Shown: positions 19,857 through 31,886, counted from the first letter of the stretch. The stretch: 64,000 nt of DNA from Acidobacteriota bacterium (GCA_003388555.1 QQVD01000020.1:1-64000), one strand, 5' to 3'. Notes: generated by a model from the sequence alone, not told the origin. A program made the numbers and translations.

Positions 19857-21106
19857 GACACCTCCTCGGCAAGCCGGCCGAGGCCTGCCTGGCGGGAGGG
19901 AAGGAGGAGCACCAGTGCGCCGACCAGCAGACCGGGCGCGACCCCCAGGAGCAGCACCTGCTCGAGGGGCAGGCGGTCGGCGAGCAGACCGATGCCCCAG
20001 CTGGCGAGGGCGCCGCAGGCGAAGAGGAAGCCGAGCGCGGCGCCCGACGCCAATCCGCGGCGCAGCGGCAGCATCTCCTGGGCGAGCACCATCAGGATGC
20101 TGTGCGGGGCTCCGAGGCCGGCCCCGGCGAGCACCGCAGCGAAGAGAGCCGGCAGCGGCGTCTGCGCCATCAGCAGCAGCGGCAGGATGGCGGTGCCGAG
20201 CAGCGTGGTCGACGCGACCACCAGTCGCCGGTCGCCCCGGTCCGCCCGCGCGCCGGCCAGCACGCCACCGAGGGCCCCACCCATCCAGAAGGCGCCGACC
20301 ACCAGGCCCTGTCCGGCCGCCGACCAGCCCCGGCCGGAGAAGAGCAGCGGCAGGAAGGAGGCGGTGCCGATGAACAGCCAGGCGCGCATCGAGAAGACCG
20401 CGGCGAGGATGGCGACCGCTCGCCCTCCCCCGGCCCCCCGGCGCGAGCTCTCGCCGCGGTCCGTCCGGCCGTGGCCGAGGACGGCGGCGGCGCCTCGTCG
20501 CGCCTGCTGGTCGAAGAGCGACACGGCGCTGGGGCTCTCGTGGCGCGGGCCGGACATGCGCTGAGCCATCCAGACCGGCACCAGCAGGGCCACCGCACCC
20601 ATGCCGGCGATCCCGGGAGCGCCGAAGCGATCGAGCGCCAGGCCGGCGAGCAGTGGCCCGAGCGCCAGCCCGAGCTGGCCGGCCAGGAAGAAATAGGAGG
20701 TGGTCGTCGACTCCCGACCGGCGACAGCGCGCCCGGCGTGCAGCGTGCCCTGAGGGTGGAAGGCGCCGGATCCGAGCGCCGCGGCAGCGAAGAGGGGCAG
20801 GAAGAGTGCCCAGCCGAGGCGCTCGGCCCAGCCCACCGAGAGCGCCACGAGGCCGATCGCCCACGCCACGCTCAGCGGTCCCAGCAGACGACTGCCGACG
20901 CGGTCGACGAGCCAGCCGAAGGCGGGCTGTGTGGCGCCGGCGAGCAGCTGGTGCAACCCCACGGCGAGACCGACCTGGGCAGCGCTCAGGCCGAGCGGCT
21001 GGACCAGGAAGGTCACCACCACCGGGCCCATCGAATTGAACACGTCGATCCCGAAGTGACCGACGGTGACGGCCACGAAGAGCCGCCTGCGTTCCTCTGG
21101 GATCAT
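19853..21106 (-). CDS. MFS transporter, fosmidomycin-resistance-like (Fsr)
   Basis: 417 residues from ATG 21106, about 12 membrane helices. The opening VTVGHFGIDVFNSMGPVVVTFL resembles the GHFxxD signature of the Fsr/YfnC-type major facilitator group, usually drug or metabolite exporters. A cytoplasmic loop (about 195-225) is rich in Arg/Gly. A longer ATG start at 21196 would add 30 non-hydrophobic residues. It precedes and is coupled to the TonB-receptor-like gene through a 4-base stop/start overlap. Substrate unknown. Confidence 0.85.
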   Translation of the reverse strand: MIPEERRRLFVAVTVGHFGIDVFNSMGPVVVTFLVQPLGLSAAQVGLAVGLHQLLAGATQPAFGWLVDRVGSRLLGPLSVAWAIGLVALSVGWAERLGWALFLPLFAAAALGSGAFHPQGTLHAGRAVAGRESTTTSYFFLAGQLGLALGPLLAGLALDRFGAPGIAGMGAVALLVPVWMAQRMSGPRHESPSAVSLFDQQARRGAAAVLGHGRTDRGESSRRGAGGGRAVAILAAVFSMRAWLFIGTASFLPLLFSGRGWSAAGQGLVVGAFWMGGALGGVLAGARADRGDRRLVVASTTLLGTAILPLLLMAQTPLPALFAAVLAGAGLGAPHSILMVLAQEMLPLRRGLASGAALGFLFACGALASWGIGLLADRLPLEQVLLLGVAPGLLVGALVLLLPSRQAGLGRLAEEVS

Positions 21107-21281
21107 CGCCGGCACCTGAGATGCAGGACGTGCGACGGAAGCTGGGCTGCAACGGTGGTCAGACGGGCGGTGGGCGGGAACGGCAGAGGGCGCCACCCTC
21201 GAATCAGTATGGCACGAGGTGAGCAGGCCGACGGCCGCCGGCGGCCTGCGCGCCGGGGCGAGAACGGGGTCGCGATCGGGA

Positions 21282-22427
21282 TCAACCGAACTTCTCGAGC
21301 TCTCCGGCCCGGTAGCTGCCCCAGCAGACCCGGTTCTTGCCGCGCGCCTTGGCCTCGTACATCGACTGGTCGGCGACCCGGATGAACTCGTTCTTGCGCT
21401 TGCGCAGTCGATCGGTGGGCAGGAACTGCAGGGTGCGATACGACGACACCCCGATGCTCGCGGTGATCACGCCGGGACGGAGCATGGCGCCGGTCTCGAG
21501 CCCCGGATCGACGCGGTAGAGCGTGTAGCCGATGCGCTGGCGCACCTCCTCGGCGAGCTCGAGGGCGCGCTGCAGGTCGAAGTCGGGGATGATCGCCACG
21601 AACTCGTCGCCGCCGTAGCGCGCCACCGTGGCCTCCGGCGCCAGGATGGTGCGACCGAGGATCAGCCCCACCTCGCGCAGGGTCTGCGAGCCGACCAGGT
21701 GTCCGTGCTGGTCGTTGACGTCCTTGAAGTGATCCAGGTCGAGGAAGATCAGGCTGAGCTCGTTGCCCTCGCGCTCGGCTCGCTCGACCTCCTCCGAGAG
21801 CCTCTGGTTGAAGTAACGGTCGTTGTAGAGGCCAGTGAGATCGTCGCGCTTGGCCAGCTCACGGTAGCGGTTGGCATCGAGCACGTTCTGCAGCGTCGTC
21901 GATATGTAGTCGGCGAAGATCTGCAGCAGGTCGAGCTCGCGCTGTTCGTAGTTGCCCCGCTCGACGCGGTTGATCAGCTCGAGCACACCGATGGTCGAGG
22001 TCCCGATGCGGATGGGGACACAGACCACGGTGCGTGTCTGGTACGAGATCTCGCGGTCGAAGCCCTCGAAGAAGTCGTCGTCGGCGCTGGTGTCGTGGCT
22101 GAGCACGGGCTGACCGGTCTGGTAGGCGCGACCGACGATGCCCTCGCTGCCGCGCAGCCGCCGCCCCAGCAGCGACTCGGACTTGGCGCCGAAGCAGGCG
22201 ACGAAGACCAGCTCACCGTCGCGCTTGTCGTCGGTCGTCTGCAACTTCAGGTGCGGATCGTCGATCAGCACCGAGCCCGACTCGGAGGGCACGAACTGAT
22301 TGGCGATGCGGAGGATCTCCTCGAACAGCTCGTGCACCGGCACGTGGTCCGGCAGCAGCGTGGTCGGCCGGCGCTGCCGCTCGAGCAGCGAGGAGATCTC
22401 GACCGGTGGAAGGGAGTGGACCTTCAA
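21282..22427 (-). CDS. GAF-GGDEF diguanylate cyclase
   Basis: 381 residues from TTG 22427 with AAGGA six bases upstream; no ATG gives the full domain. A GAF sensor domain (about 30-185) is followed by a GGDEF domain (about 205-375) with DDLTGLYN and the active-site RYGGDEFVAI. The catalytic signature is intact, so it should make cyclic di-GMP from GTP. The inhibitory I-site RxxD is absent: the residues at -9 and -6 relative to GGDEF are both Ala. The frame is open far upstream into the gamma-glutamyltransferase gene but is not coding there. Confidence 0.9.
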   Translation of the reverse strand: MKVHSLPPVEISSLLERQRRPTTLLPDHVPVHELFEEILRIANQFVPSESGSVLIDDPHLKLQTTDDKRDGELVFVACFGAKSESLLGRRLRGSEGIVGRAYQTGQPVLSHDTSADDDFFEGFDREISYQTRTVVCVPIRIGTSTIGVLELINRVERGNYEQRELDLLQIFADYISTTLQNVLDANRYRELAKRDDLTGLYNDRYFNQRLSEEVERAEREGNELSLIFLDLDHFKDVNDQHGHLVGSQTLREVGLILGRTILAPEATVARYGGDEFVAIIPDFDLQRALELAEEVRQRIGYTLYRVDPGLETGAMLRPGVITASIGVSSYRTLQFLPTDRLRKRKNEFIRVADQSMYEAKARGKNRVCWGSYRAGELEKFG

Positions 22428-22540
22428 GGCGAATCCTTGGTACTCAGGAGACCCGAGTCTAGCGAGTCGCCGACGACGAATGAACGTGCGACGCGTCGGC
22501 GGCCCCCCAAGGCTCGACGCCGCTTCGCCGGTGAGGGCGC

Positions 22541-24361
22541 CTATTCGCCGCCGGAAACCCCACGAGCGGCGCCGCCGCGGCGGGGGTCGGCGACGCCGGT
22601 CAGCTCGCCGCCCTCGGCTCGCAGGATGGCCATGACGTCGCCGCTGTAGTCGCCCCGCTCGCGCAGCGAGTGACCGCGGGCCTCGAGCTCGGCTCGAACC
22701 TCGGCCGGAAGACCTCCGGGCTCGAAGAAGACGACGTCCGGCAGCGCCTGGTGGTGGATGCGCGGCCGATGGACCGACTCGGCGAGCGGCCGTCCGTGGT
22801 CGAGCACCGCGCGCACCACCTGGTAGACGCTGGTGATGATCGTCGGTCCGCCGGGTGAGCCGACGACCAGCTCGAGCTCGCCGTCCGGCCCGACGACGAC
22901 GGTCGGGGTCATCGAGGAGAGCATTCGCTTGCCCGGCTCGATGGCGTTCACCTCGCTCTCCACCAGGCCGTACTGGTTCGGCCGGCCGGGGGCGGTGGCG
23001 AAGTCGTCCATCTCGTTGTTGAGCAGGAAACCGGCGCCGGTCACCGTCACCGCCGAACCGAAGCTGCCGTTGATCGTCGTGGTCACGGCGACGGCGTTGC
23101 CCGCCGCGTCGACGATCGAGTAGTGGGTGGTCTCGTCGGGCTCGGGTGGCGCCAGCACCGCGGCGTCGGTCGGCGTGGCGCGGGCGGGATCGATGCCCGC
23201 CGCCAGCTCGTCGGCGTAGACCTGCGACAGCAGGCGGCCGACCGGCGGCGAGGTGAAGTCGGGATCGGCGAGATGCAGGTTGCGCTCGACGAAGGCGCGG
23301 CGCATCGCTTCCACCTCGAGGTGGACGAGATCGGCCGAGCCCAGCTCGGGCAGCGGCCGGAAGCCCTCGAGCTGGTTGAGGATCAGCGCCAGGGTGACGC
23401 CGCCGGAGGAGGGTGGCGGCATCGAGTAGATGCGGTAGCCGTGGTGCTCGGCGAGGATCGGATCGCGCCACACCGCGCGGTATTCGGCCAGGTCCTCGAG
23501 CGTGATCAGGCCGCCGCCCCTCTCCATCTCGGCGACCAGCAGGCGTGCGGTCTCGCCGCGGTAGAACTCCTCGGCACCCTCGGCGCTCATCCGTTCCAGG
23601 GTGCGCGCCAGCTCCGGCTGGCTCCAAGTCTCCCCGACCGCCACGGGGGCGCCGTTCGAGGGCAGGAACTGCGCCCGGCTGGCCGGGAACCTGGCCAGGC
23701 GCTCGGCGTCCGCCTGCAGGTGGTCGTGACGCACCGCATCCATGCGATGGCCACGCGCCAGCTCGATCGCCGGCTCGACGAGACGTTGCCACGGCAGGCT
23801 GCCGAAGCGGCGGTGCATCTCGGCGAGGCCTGCCGGCGAGCCCGGCACGCCGGACGCCAGGTGCCCGGTGATGCTGAGGTCGGTGCTCTCTCCGTCCGGA
23901 CCCAGGTACATGTCGCGCGACGCCGCACCGGGTGCGCGCTCGCGGAAGTCGAGGGTGAAGACCTCGGACGCGGCCCGCTCCTCGGCGGGCAGGGCGGCGT
24001 CAGGCGCCGGCCGGTAGACGAGGAAGCCGCCGCCACCGAGGTTGCCTGCTTCAGGAAGGACCACGGCGAGCGCGAAACCGACGCCGACCGCGGCATCGAT
24101 CGCGTTGCCGCCGTCGGCGAGGATCGCCGCGCCGACCTCGGAAGCGAGAGGGTGGCCGCTGACCACCATGCCCTGCCGCGAACGTTCCTCCTGGGCCGGG
24201 GCCAACGACCAGCCGGTCGCTGCGGAGTCGGCAGGCGCCTCGGCGACGGCCGTGCGCTCGTGATCGGAGCACGCAGCGCACGCCACGACGGCGAGGAGCG
24301 CCGCGACCGCGGCTCGCTGACCTCGCCCACCGATCCGCATCCCTGCCAGGTCGAGCACCAT
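22541..24361 (-). CDS. ggt: Gamma-glutamyltransferase, exported lipoprotein
   Basis: 606 residues from ATG 24361, with GAGGAAG upstream. A lipoprotein-type signal ends VVAC (about residue 30). The Ntn-hydrolase precursor is cleaved before the catalytic Thr in ETTHYSIVDAAGNAVAVT; downstream DETT, NGSFGS and GAGFLLNNEMDDF match the small-subunit active site. It removes the gamma-glutamyl group of glutathione-like thiols and conjugates in the periplasm. It is divergent from a gamma-glutamyl ligase gene, so synthesis and breakdown of gamma-glutamyl compounds are encoded side by side. Confidence 0.94.
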   Translation of the reverse strand: MVLDLAGMRIGGRGQRAAVAALLAVVACAACSDHERTAVAEAPADSAATGWSLAPAQEERSRQGMVVSGHPLASEVGAAILADGGNAIDAAVGVGFALAVVLPEAGNLGGGGFLVYRPAPDAALPAEERAASEVFTLDFRERAPGAASRDMYLGPDGESTDLSITGHLASGVPGSPAGLAEMHRRFGSLPWQRLVEPAIELARGHRMDAVRHDHLQADAERLARFPASRAQFLPSNGAPVAVGETWSQPELARTLERMSAEGAEEFYRGETARLLVAEMERGGGLITLEDLAEYRAVWRDPILAEHHGYRIYSMPPPSSGGVTLALILNQLEGFRPLPELGSADLVHLEVEAMRRAFVERNLHLADPDFTSPPVGRLLSQVYADELAAGIDPARATPTDAAVLAPPEPDETTHYSIVDAAGNAVAVTTTINGSFGSAVTVTGAGFLLNNEMDDFATAPGRPNQYGLVESEVNAIEPGKRMLSSMTPTVVVGPDGELELVVGSPGGPTIITSVYQVVRAVLDHGRPLAESVHRPRIHHQALPDVVFFEPGGLPAEVRAELEARGHSLRERGDYSGDVMAILRAEGGELTGVADPRRGGAARGVSGGE

Positions 24362-24759
24362 CTTCTTCCTCGCTTCCCGGTTGACTTCCCGTCGGCTCCG
24401 GCCAGAGACCGGCGGCCGACGTCCGTGGCCGGCCACCGCGACGCGGATCGCCACGCCCACCGTCGCTCCGGTGGCGCCAGAGGCTCAGCCGCCGCGGAAA
24501 GCGGAGTTCTACCACGCGTGCCCGGCGAGGAGAGCGGGAGCATGGACCCGACGCGCTCCGGCTGCCGCAGCGAGGTCCACCCACCGGTGGTGGGCGCGAG
24601 TCGCCGAAGGGGCCACTGCTACAGTCCCCGCACCCGAGAAGATTGGAGGGCGAGCTCCGTGCGACGGGCTCACCACCCGCGGCCGCAGCACAGCGACCGG
24701 GCGCACGCACGCACGCCGACTCCCCACCGACCTGCTCCTGGAGCCTGAGGCGGAAACCG
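24362..24759. other. 398-bp divergent intergenic region (ggt / GCS2 ligase)
   Basis: It should hold promoters for both genes. No hairpin, repeat or RNA gene was recognised. The frames it contains are extensions of the neighbours in low-complexity translation. Confidence 0.45.
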
Positions 24760-25869
24760 ATGACCAAACTCCCCGAGCTCACGATCGGCGTCGAAGAGGA
24801 GTACCAGATCGTCGATCCGGAGACGCGCGAGCTCAAGTCCTACATCCAGGAGTTCCTCGAGCAGGGACGGTTGGTGTTGCAGGACCAGATCAAGCCGGAG
24901 CTGATGCAGTCCCAGGTCGAGGTGGGCTCGCACATCTGCCGCAACATCGACGAGGTGCGCAGCGAGATCATCCGCCTGCGACGCTCGGTGCACGAGCTGG
25001 CGCAGCGCAACGACTGCAAGGTCGTCGCCGCCAGCACCCACCCGTTCTCGTCGTGGAGCACCCAGGACCTCAGCGCCGGCGAGCGCTACACCAAGATGCA
25101 GGACGACCTCGGAGAGGTGGCGCGGCGTCTGCTCATCTTCGGCATGCACGTGCACGTCGGCATCGAGGACCGCAACCTGATGATCGACGTGATGAACGAC
25201 TCGATCTACTTCCTGCCCCACGTGCTGGCGCTGTCGACCAGCTCGCCGTTCTGGCACGGTCGCCTCACCGGACTGAAGTCCTACCGCTCGGTGGTGTTCG
25301 AGAACCTGCCGCGCTCCGGCCTGCCCCCCTACTTCGACAACTGGAACGACTGCACCGACTTCGTCGAGACCCTGGTCGCCACCGGCTGCATCGACGAGCC
25401 GACCAAGATCTGGTGGGACGTGCGTCCGCACCCGAAGTACCCGACGCTCGAGTTCCGCATCTGCGACATCGGCACCCGCATCGAAGAGACCCTTTGCCTC
25501 ACCGCCCTGCTCGTGGCGCTGGTCGCCAAGCTGATCAAGCTGCGCCGCAGCAACCTCTCGTGGCGTCGCTACCGTCGCCACTTGATCAACGAGAACAAGT
25601 GGCGCGCCGTGCGCTTCGGCCTCGACGGCCAGATGATCGACCTCGGCCGCAAACGCCAGGTGCCGGCACGGTTCCTCGCCAGCGAGCTGCTCGAGTTCCT
25701 CGACGACGTGCTCGACGAGGTGGGAGTGCGCAAGGAGGTCGAGTACGTCAACACGATCCTGCGCGACGGCACCAGCGCCGACCGTCAGCTACGGGTCTTC
25801 GAGGAGACTCAGAGCCTCGAGAAGGTGGTCGATCACCTCGCCGAGGAGACGATCGCCGGCTGCTGCTGA
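24760..25869 (+). CDS. Carboxylate-amine ligase, GCS2/YbdK family (gamma-glutamyl ligase)
   Basis: 369 residues from ATG 24760. The N-terminal TIGVEEEYQIVDPETRELKS is the diagnostic opening of the YbdK/GCS2 group, with VEEEYQ contributing metal and glutamate ligands. FGMHVHVGI and RPHPKYPTLEFRICD are further family signatures. These enzymes join the gamma-carboxyl of glutamate (or a similar acid) to an amine using ATP. E. coli YbdK has weak glutamate-cysteine ligase activity, and relatives include EgtA. Exact substrate unknown. Divergent from ggt, supporting a thiol or gamma-glutamyl role. Confidence 0.88.
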   Translation: MTKLPELTIGVEEEYQIVDPETRELKSYIQEFLEQGRLVLQDQIKPELMQSQVEVGSHICRNIDEVRSEIIRLRRSVHELAQRNDCKVVAASTHPFSSWSTQDLSAGERYTKMQDDLGEVARRLLIFGMHVHVGIEDRNLMIDVMNDSIYFLPHVLALSTSSPFWHGRLTGLKSYRSVVFENLPRSGLPPYFDNWNDCTDFVETLVATGCIDEPTKIWWDVRPHPKYPTLEFRICDIGTRIEETLCLTALLVALVAKLIKLRRSNLSWRRYRRHLINENKWRAVRFGLDGQMIDLGRKRQVPARFLASELLEFLDDVLDEVGVRKEVEYVNTILRDGTSADRQLRVFEETQSLEKVVDHLAEETIAGCC

Positions 25870-25930
25870 GCTCGCGAAGGGCAGCGCCCGATCCGCCCGC
25901 CGGGCCGGAGCGACCCCGCACCGGTCACCG

Positions 25931-27100
25931 TCACTCCGCAGCACCCGTGCGCTGAGACCTGGCGTAGAGCAGCAGGGTCAGCGCCAGAGCGACGGCGACG
26001 GTCCACAGCTGCGGCGGTGTGGGACGGATCCAGATGCGGCCGTTGTCGGCGCCACTCACGTAGCCCGGTTCCCGGTCCGGGAAGCGCGCCGCCAGCTCCT
26101 GCCACTCGGCGTCGGGAATCCGGTAGTGCGGCGTGCCGTCCGCGCGGCGCAGCTCCCGGAAGGTCGGGTAGTAGAGCTCCAGGATGCGGTCCTCCCTCCA
26201 TGCGACCTCGTGGTCCACCGGCGAGCGGTTGCGCGCACGGTTGCGCTCCAGCACGTGCCAGGCGGCCTCGGTGCGGAAGTAGTCCTCGACCTCGAGCGCG
26301 CGCAGCGGACCAGGCACCAGCCCTCCCCACTCCTCGGCGCGACGCTCGTTGAGTCGCACCAGCTGGTCGGCGGTGAAGAACGAGTTGAAGGAGCCGACCG
26401 CCGGGTCGACGATGCGGTGGCCGAGATGGGCGCAGTGGAGGAAGCCCGCGAGGGTGAGCACGAAGAGCGCCGTCGCCACCGCCAGGAGGCGGCGCGCCCG
26501 ACGTGCGGCGGCCTGCGAAAGGCGCCGCCGCGGCGGGTGGATCGCTGCGCCGACCAGCGCGCCACAGAACGCCGCGTACAGGTTGAGGCCGACGTCGAAC
26601 ACGTCGCCCACCCGCACCGGAGTCAGCCACTGCACCCACTCGTCGGCGATCCCCACGGCGGCGGCACCGACCATCGCCAGCGGTAGCGACAAGAGGCCGA
26701 AGGACCGGCTCAGAGCGCGCACCAGCAGCAGCGCGACGCCGCCGTACAGCACGAAGTGCACCCGCTCGACGGCCGCCTCGTCGCGCCCGGTGGTCAGCGC
26801 CTGCAGCACCACCAGCGACAGCGCCACCGCCAGCAGCCCGAAGCGCATCGCCCGGCGTTCGCGGATGCGGCGCACCGCCAGCACCAGCAGGGCGACTCCG
26901 GCTGCCAGGACGAGCACGGTGAGCGCCGAGCGCAGACCCTCGCGTCCGAGCGCCCCCTCCAGGGACGGCAGCGCCACGCTGCCCCAGAAGGGAGCCATCG
27001 CGACGATGCCGACGCCGAGCAGCGACGGCCACAGGAGGGCCGACCTCGGCGGCGGCGCCGGCTCGGAGGCGCGATCACTGACTGGCTCGTCTGACTGCAT
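25931..27100 (-). CDS. VanZ-like membrane protein
   Basis: 389 residues. About six membrane helices in the N-terminal half include the VanZ hallmark ADEWVQWLTPVRVGDVFDVG (about 153-172), followed by another helix near 205-222. A soluble extracytoplasmic domain (about 225-360) precedes a final helix near the C terminus. VanZ relatives include a teicoplanin-resistance protein and sporulation/phospholipid-associated proteins. The large soluble domain is unusual for the family. The role here is unknown. It is divergent from the beta-propeller gene. Confidence 0.8.
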   Translation of the reverse strand: MQSDEPVSDRASEPAPPPRSALLWPSLLGVGIVAMAPFWGSVALPSLEGALGREGLRSALTVLVLAAGVALLVLAVRRIRERRAMRFGLLAVALSLVVLQALTTGRDEAAVERVHFVLYGGVALLLVRALSRSFGLLSLPLAMVGAAAVGIADEWVQWLTPVRVGDVFDVGLNLYAAFCGALVGAAIHPPRRRLSQAAARRARRLLAVATALFVLTLAGFLHCAHLGHRIVDPAVGSFNSFFTADQLVRLNERRAEEWGGLVPGPLRALEVEDYFRTEAAWHVLERNRARNRSPVDHEVAWREDRILELYYPTFRELRRADGTPHYRIPDAEWQELAARFPDREPGYVSGADNGRIWIRPTPPQLWTVAVALALTLLLYARSQRTGAAE

Positions 27101-27238
27101 GGAGGCTTCTCACCGACGGCGACGCACCCCGGACGTCTTCGCTCGCGCGGATGATGGCAGACCGCCTCCGCGCCGCGGTGTGAAGACTGCTTGGGGGAAA
27201 TATCCCGCAGCCGCCACCCGCTTGTCGCATCGACGACC

Positions 27239-28537
27239 ATGTGCCCGCCTTCCGCAGCCAGAGCCGAGCCCTCCAGGCCCGACCCCCATCACGCGGCAGT
27301 GCGGACTCGCCGGAGCGGGCAGACCTCGGGCGGCTCGGCGCCGACGTCCGGGCTCCGCTCCTGTCGCCTGCCACGACCGCCGAGGCCCCCGGGCACCCGG
27401 TCGCTGCTCCGCGCCGCGATCTCCTGTGCCTGGCTCAGCTTTGCGGTCATCGCCTCGGCCCAGTCGCCGGGCCGATCGACGGACGCTGCCGAGCCGGATG
27501 AGTCCGCATCCGCGCTCGTCTCCTCGACGCTGTGGGTCGAGCAGGGCGGAAGACTCGACTGGTCGGTGCAGGGCGATCGACTCGCCTTCGACCGGCAGGG
27601 CCCCGACGGGCGTTTCGACGTCTGGGTGCTCGACGTGGCCTCGGGCGGCGAGCGATGCCTGACCTGCGAGGCGTACGACCTGCGCGGCAGCCACAACCTG
27701 GACCCGGTCTGGCACCCGTCGGGCGAGTACCTGGTGATCTCTTCCCAGCAGCACGCCGCGCGCCTCGACACCGGCGCTGTCGAGTTGTTCGGCGCCGAGC
27801 GGGCGCTGCACGCGGATCTGTGGGTGCTGCGCGCCGACGGCAAGGCGTTCTGGCGCATCACCCGACTCGCCGAGGTCGGCTCGGCGGTGCTCGATCCGAC
27901 CTTCGGTTTCGAGGGTGAGTTGCTGGCATGGAGCGAACGCACCGGCACCCGCGGCGGCCGCAGCACGCCCGGCAGCGTCGGCTCGTTCCGGCCACGCACC
28001 GCGCGTCTGGTGTTCCGCCGCGGCGTCCCACGGCTGCTCGATGCGCGCTCCGTCGAAGGGTGGCGCGCCGAGGGCCTGCTGCACCTCGGGTCGTTCACTC
28101 CAGACGACCGCTCACTGCTCGCCGCCGCCGACCTGCGCGGCGCCGGGAGCTGCTGCCTCGACCTGGTGCGCATCCCGCTCGAAGGCGGCGAGACGGAGCG
28201 CTTGACCCGCTCTGGTGCCGGCGGCGACCGCGCTCCGCGCACCGCCCCGAGCGGGGGCCAGATCGCCTGGATCAGCGACGGCAGCGTGCGCGGGCGGGCG
28301 GTGGCCGGCGAGATCCCGCCGAGCGAGCTCTGGCTCATGAACACCGACGGCAGCGAGCCGCGACGGCTCACCCACTTCAACTTCGCGCTGGCCGAGGAGT
28401 ACCTCGGCGCCACCGCGGTGGGGGACTTCTCCTGGAGCCCGCGCGGCGACGAGATCGCCGTCTTCGTGCTCACCGGCCACCAGGAGGCGCGGGCCGCGAT
28501 CCTGCGCCTGCAGCTCAGCGCCGCGTTCCGCCGCTGA
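27239..28537 (+). CDS. Exported TolB-like beta-propeller protein
   Basis: 432 residues if started at ATG 27239. The first about 55 residues are Arg/Pro/Ser-rich; a hydrophobic signal ending AVIASAQS follows, so a start inside this leader (for example GTG 27299) is likely. The mature part shows PD40/WD-type blades: GDRLAFDRQGPDGRFDVWVLD, GEYLVISSQ and SPRGDEIAVFVL, each with a D/G turn. Such propellers act in protein-protein contact at the envelope. It lies 34 bp from the convergent sspB gene. No catalytic site was seen. Confidence 0.75.
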   Translation: MCPPSAARAEPSRPDPHHAAVRTRRSGQTSGGSAPTSGLRSCRLPRPPRPPGTRSLLRAAISCAWLSFAVIASAQSPGRSTDAAEPDESASALVSSTLWVEQGGRLDWSVQGDRLAFDRQGPDGRFDVWVLDVASGGERCLTCEAYDLRGSHNLDPVWHPSGEYLVISSQQHAARLDTGAVELFGAERALHADLWVLRADGKAFWRITRLAEVGSAVLDPTFGFEGELLAWSERTGTRGGRSTPGSVGSFRPRTARLVFRRGVPRLLDARSVEGWRAEGLLHLGSFTPDDRSLLAAADLRGAGSCCLDLVRIPLEGGETERLTRSGAGGDRAPRTAPSGGQIAWISDGSVRGRAVAGEIPPSELWLMNTDGSEPRRLTHFNFALAEEYLGATAVGDFSWSPRGDEIAVFVLTGHQEARAAILRLQLSAAFRR

Positions 28538-28571
28538 TCCGCAGGCTCGGCGAGCCCTACGCCCGGCCGGC

Positions 28572-29195
28572 TCAGCGCTTGCGGAAGTCGTCGATGCGCA
28601 CCACGCCCGAGTCCTCGCCGCCGCGGCCAGCCCCGTCGGGGCTGGGCTCGGAGTCCCCCGGCCCATCGCCTCCCCCGGCCGTGACGTCCTTGCGGTCGGT
28701 GCCGGTCGGCCTGTCGACCTCCTCCGCCACCGCGCTTTCCTGGCGCTCGTCGTCGGCGCCTGCGACGCTCTCGATGCGGTGCGGACCACGGCGCACCGGC
28801 GCGCCCTCCCCGGCGCCGGATCCAGGCCGCCCCTGCGGCTGCCCGGGGGCCGGGAACTCGAGGCCGAAGCTCGCCGCCGGATCGACGAAGCGTCGCAGCG
28901 CCTGCCAGGGAACGCCGAGTCGGCGCGGCCGTGAGGAGAAGCTCAGGGTGACGGCGAAGCCACGCTCGTCGACCTCGAGATCCTCGTACTGGTGCTGCAG
29001 CACGATGGTCATCTCGCCGGGGTAGCTGGCTCGCAGGCGCTCGGAGATCTCCACCCCTTCGTGCTCGGTGTCGAAGGTGAGGTAGAAATGGTGGTCGCCA
29101 GGCAGGCCGTGGCGTGCGACCTCGGTCATCACCGAGCGCACGATGCCGAGCCCGGCCTCCTGTAGCTTGCGTCCGTAGTCGAGAAGATCCGTCAT
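28572..29195 (-). CDS. sspB: SspB-like ClpXP adaptor protein
   Basis: 207 residues from ATG 29195 with GAAGG close upstream. The core matches the alphaproteobacterial SspB type: VMTEVARHGLPGDHHFYLTF, YPGEMTIVLQHQYEDL, and VTLSFSSRPRRLGVPWQALRRF, ending FVDPAASFGLEF (about 113). It tethers ssrA-tagged or regulated substrates to ClpX. After the core comes an about 85-residue disordered Gly/Pro/Glu/Asp linker, then the C-terminal VVRIDDFRKR, a likely ClpX-binding (XB) motif. The linker is longer than in E. coli SspB. It converges with the propeller gene. Confidence 0.9.
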   Translation of the reverse strand: MTDLLDYGRKLQEAGLGIVRSVMTEVARHGLPGDHHFYLTFDTEHEGVEISERLRASYPGEMTIVLQHQYEDLEVDERGFAVTLSFSSRPRRLGVPWQALRRFVDPAASFGLEFPAPGQPQGRPGSGAGEGAPVRRGPHRIESVAGADDERQESAVAEEVDRPTGTDRKDVTAGGGDGPGDSEPSPDGAGRGGEDSGVVRIDDFRKR

Positions 29196-29283
29196 CGCCT
29201 TCGCACTCCCCAGATCCCCGCGGATCCGCTCCGGCCCGGATCGAGCCGCGCTCGGCGCGCCTCCGGCTCCGCCCCGGCCCTGC

Positions 29284-31886
<2,603 letters not shown>

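Noticed and set aside
19857-21152. Upstream extension of the TonB-like frame into the MFS gene
   Set aside because: The frame is open only because of GC-rich composition; the TTG with GAGGAGG at 19856 and the signal peptide directly after it mark the true start.
21210-21224. TGGCACGAGGTGAGC, a sigma-54-like site
   Set aside because: The spacing fits, but TT before GC is missing and no plus-strand gene follows.
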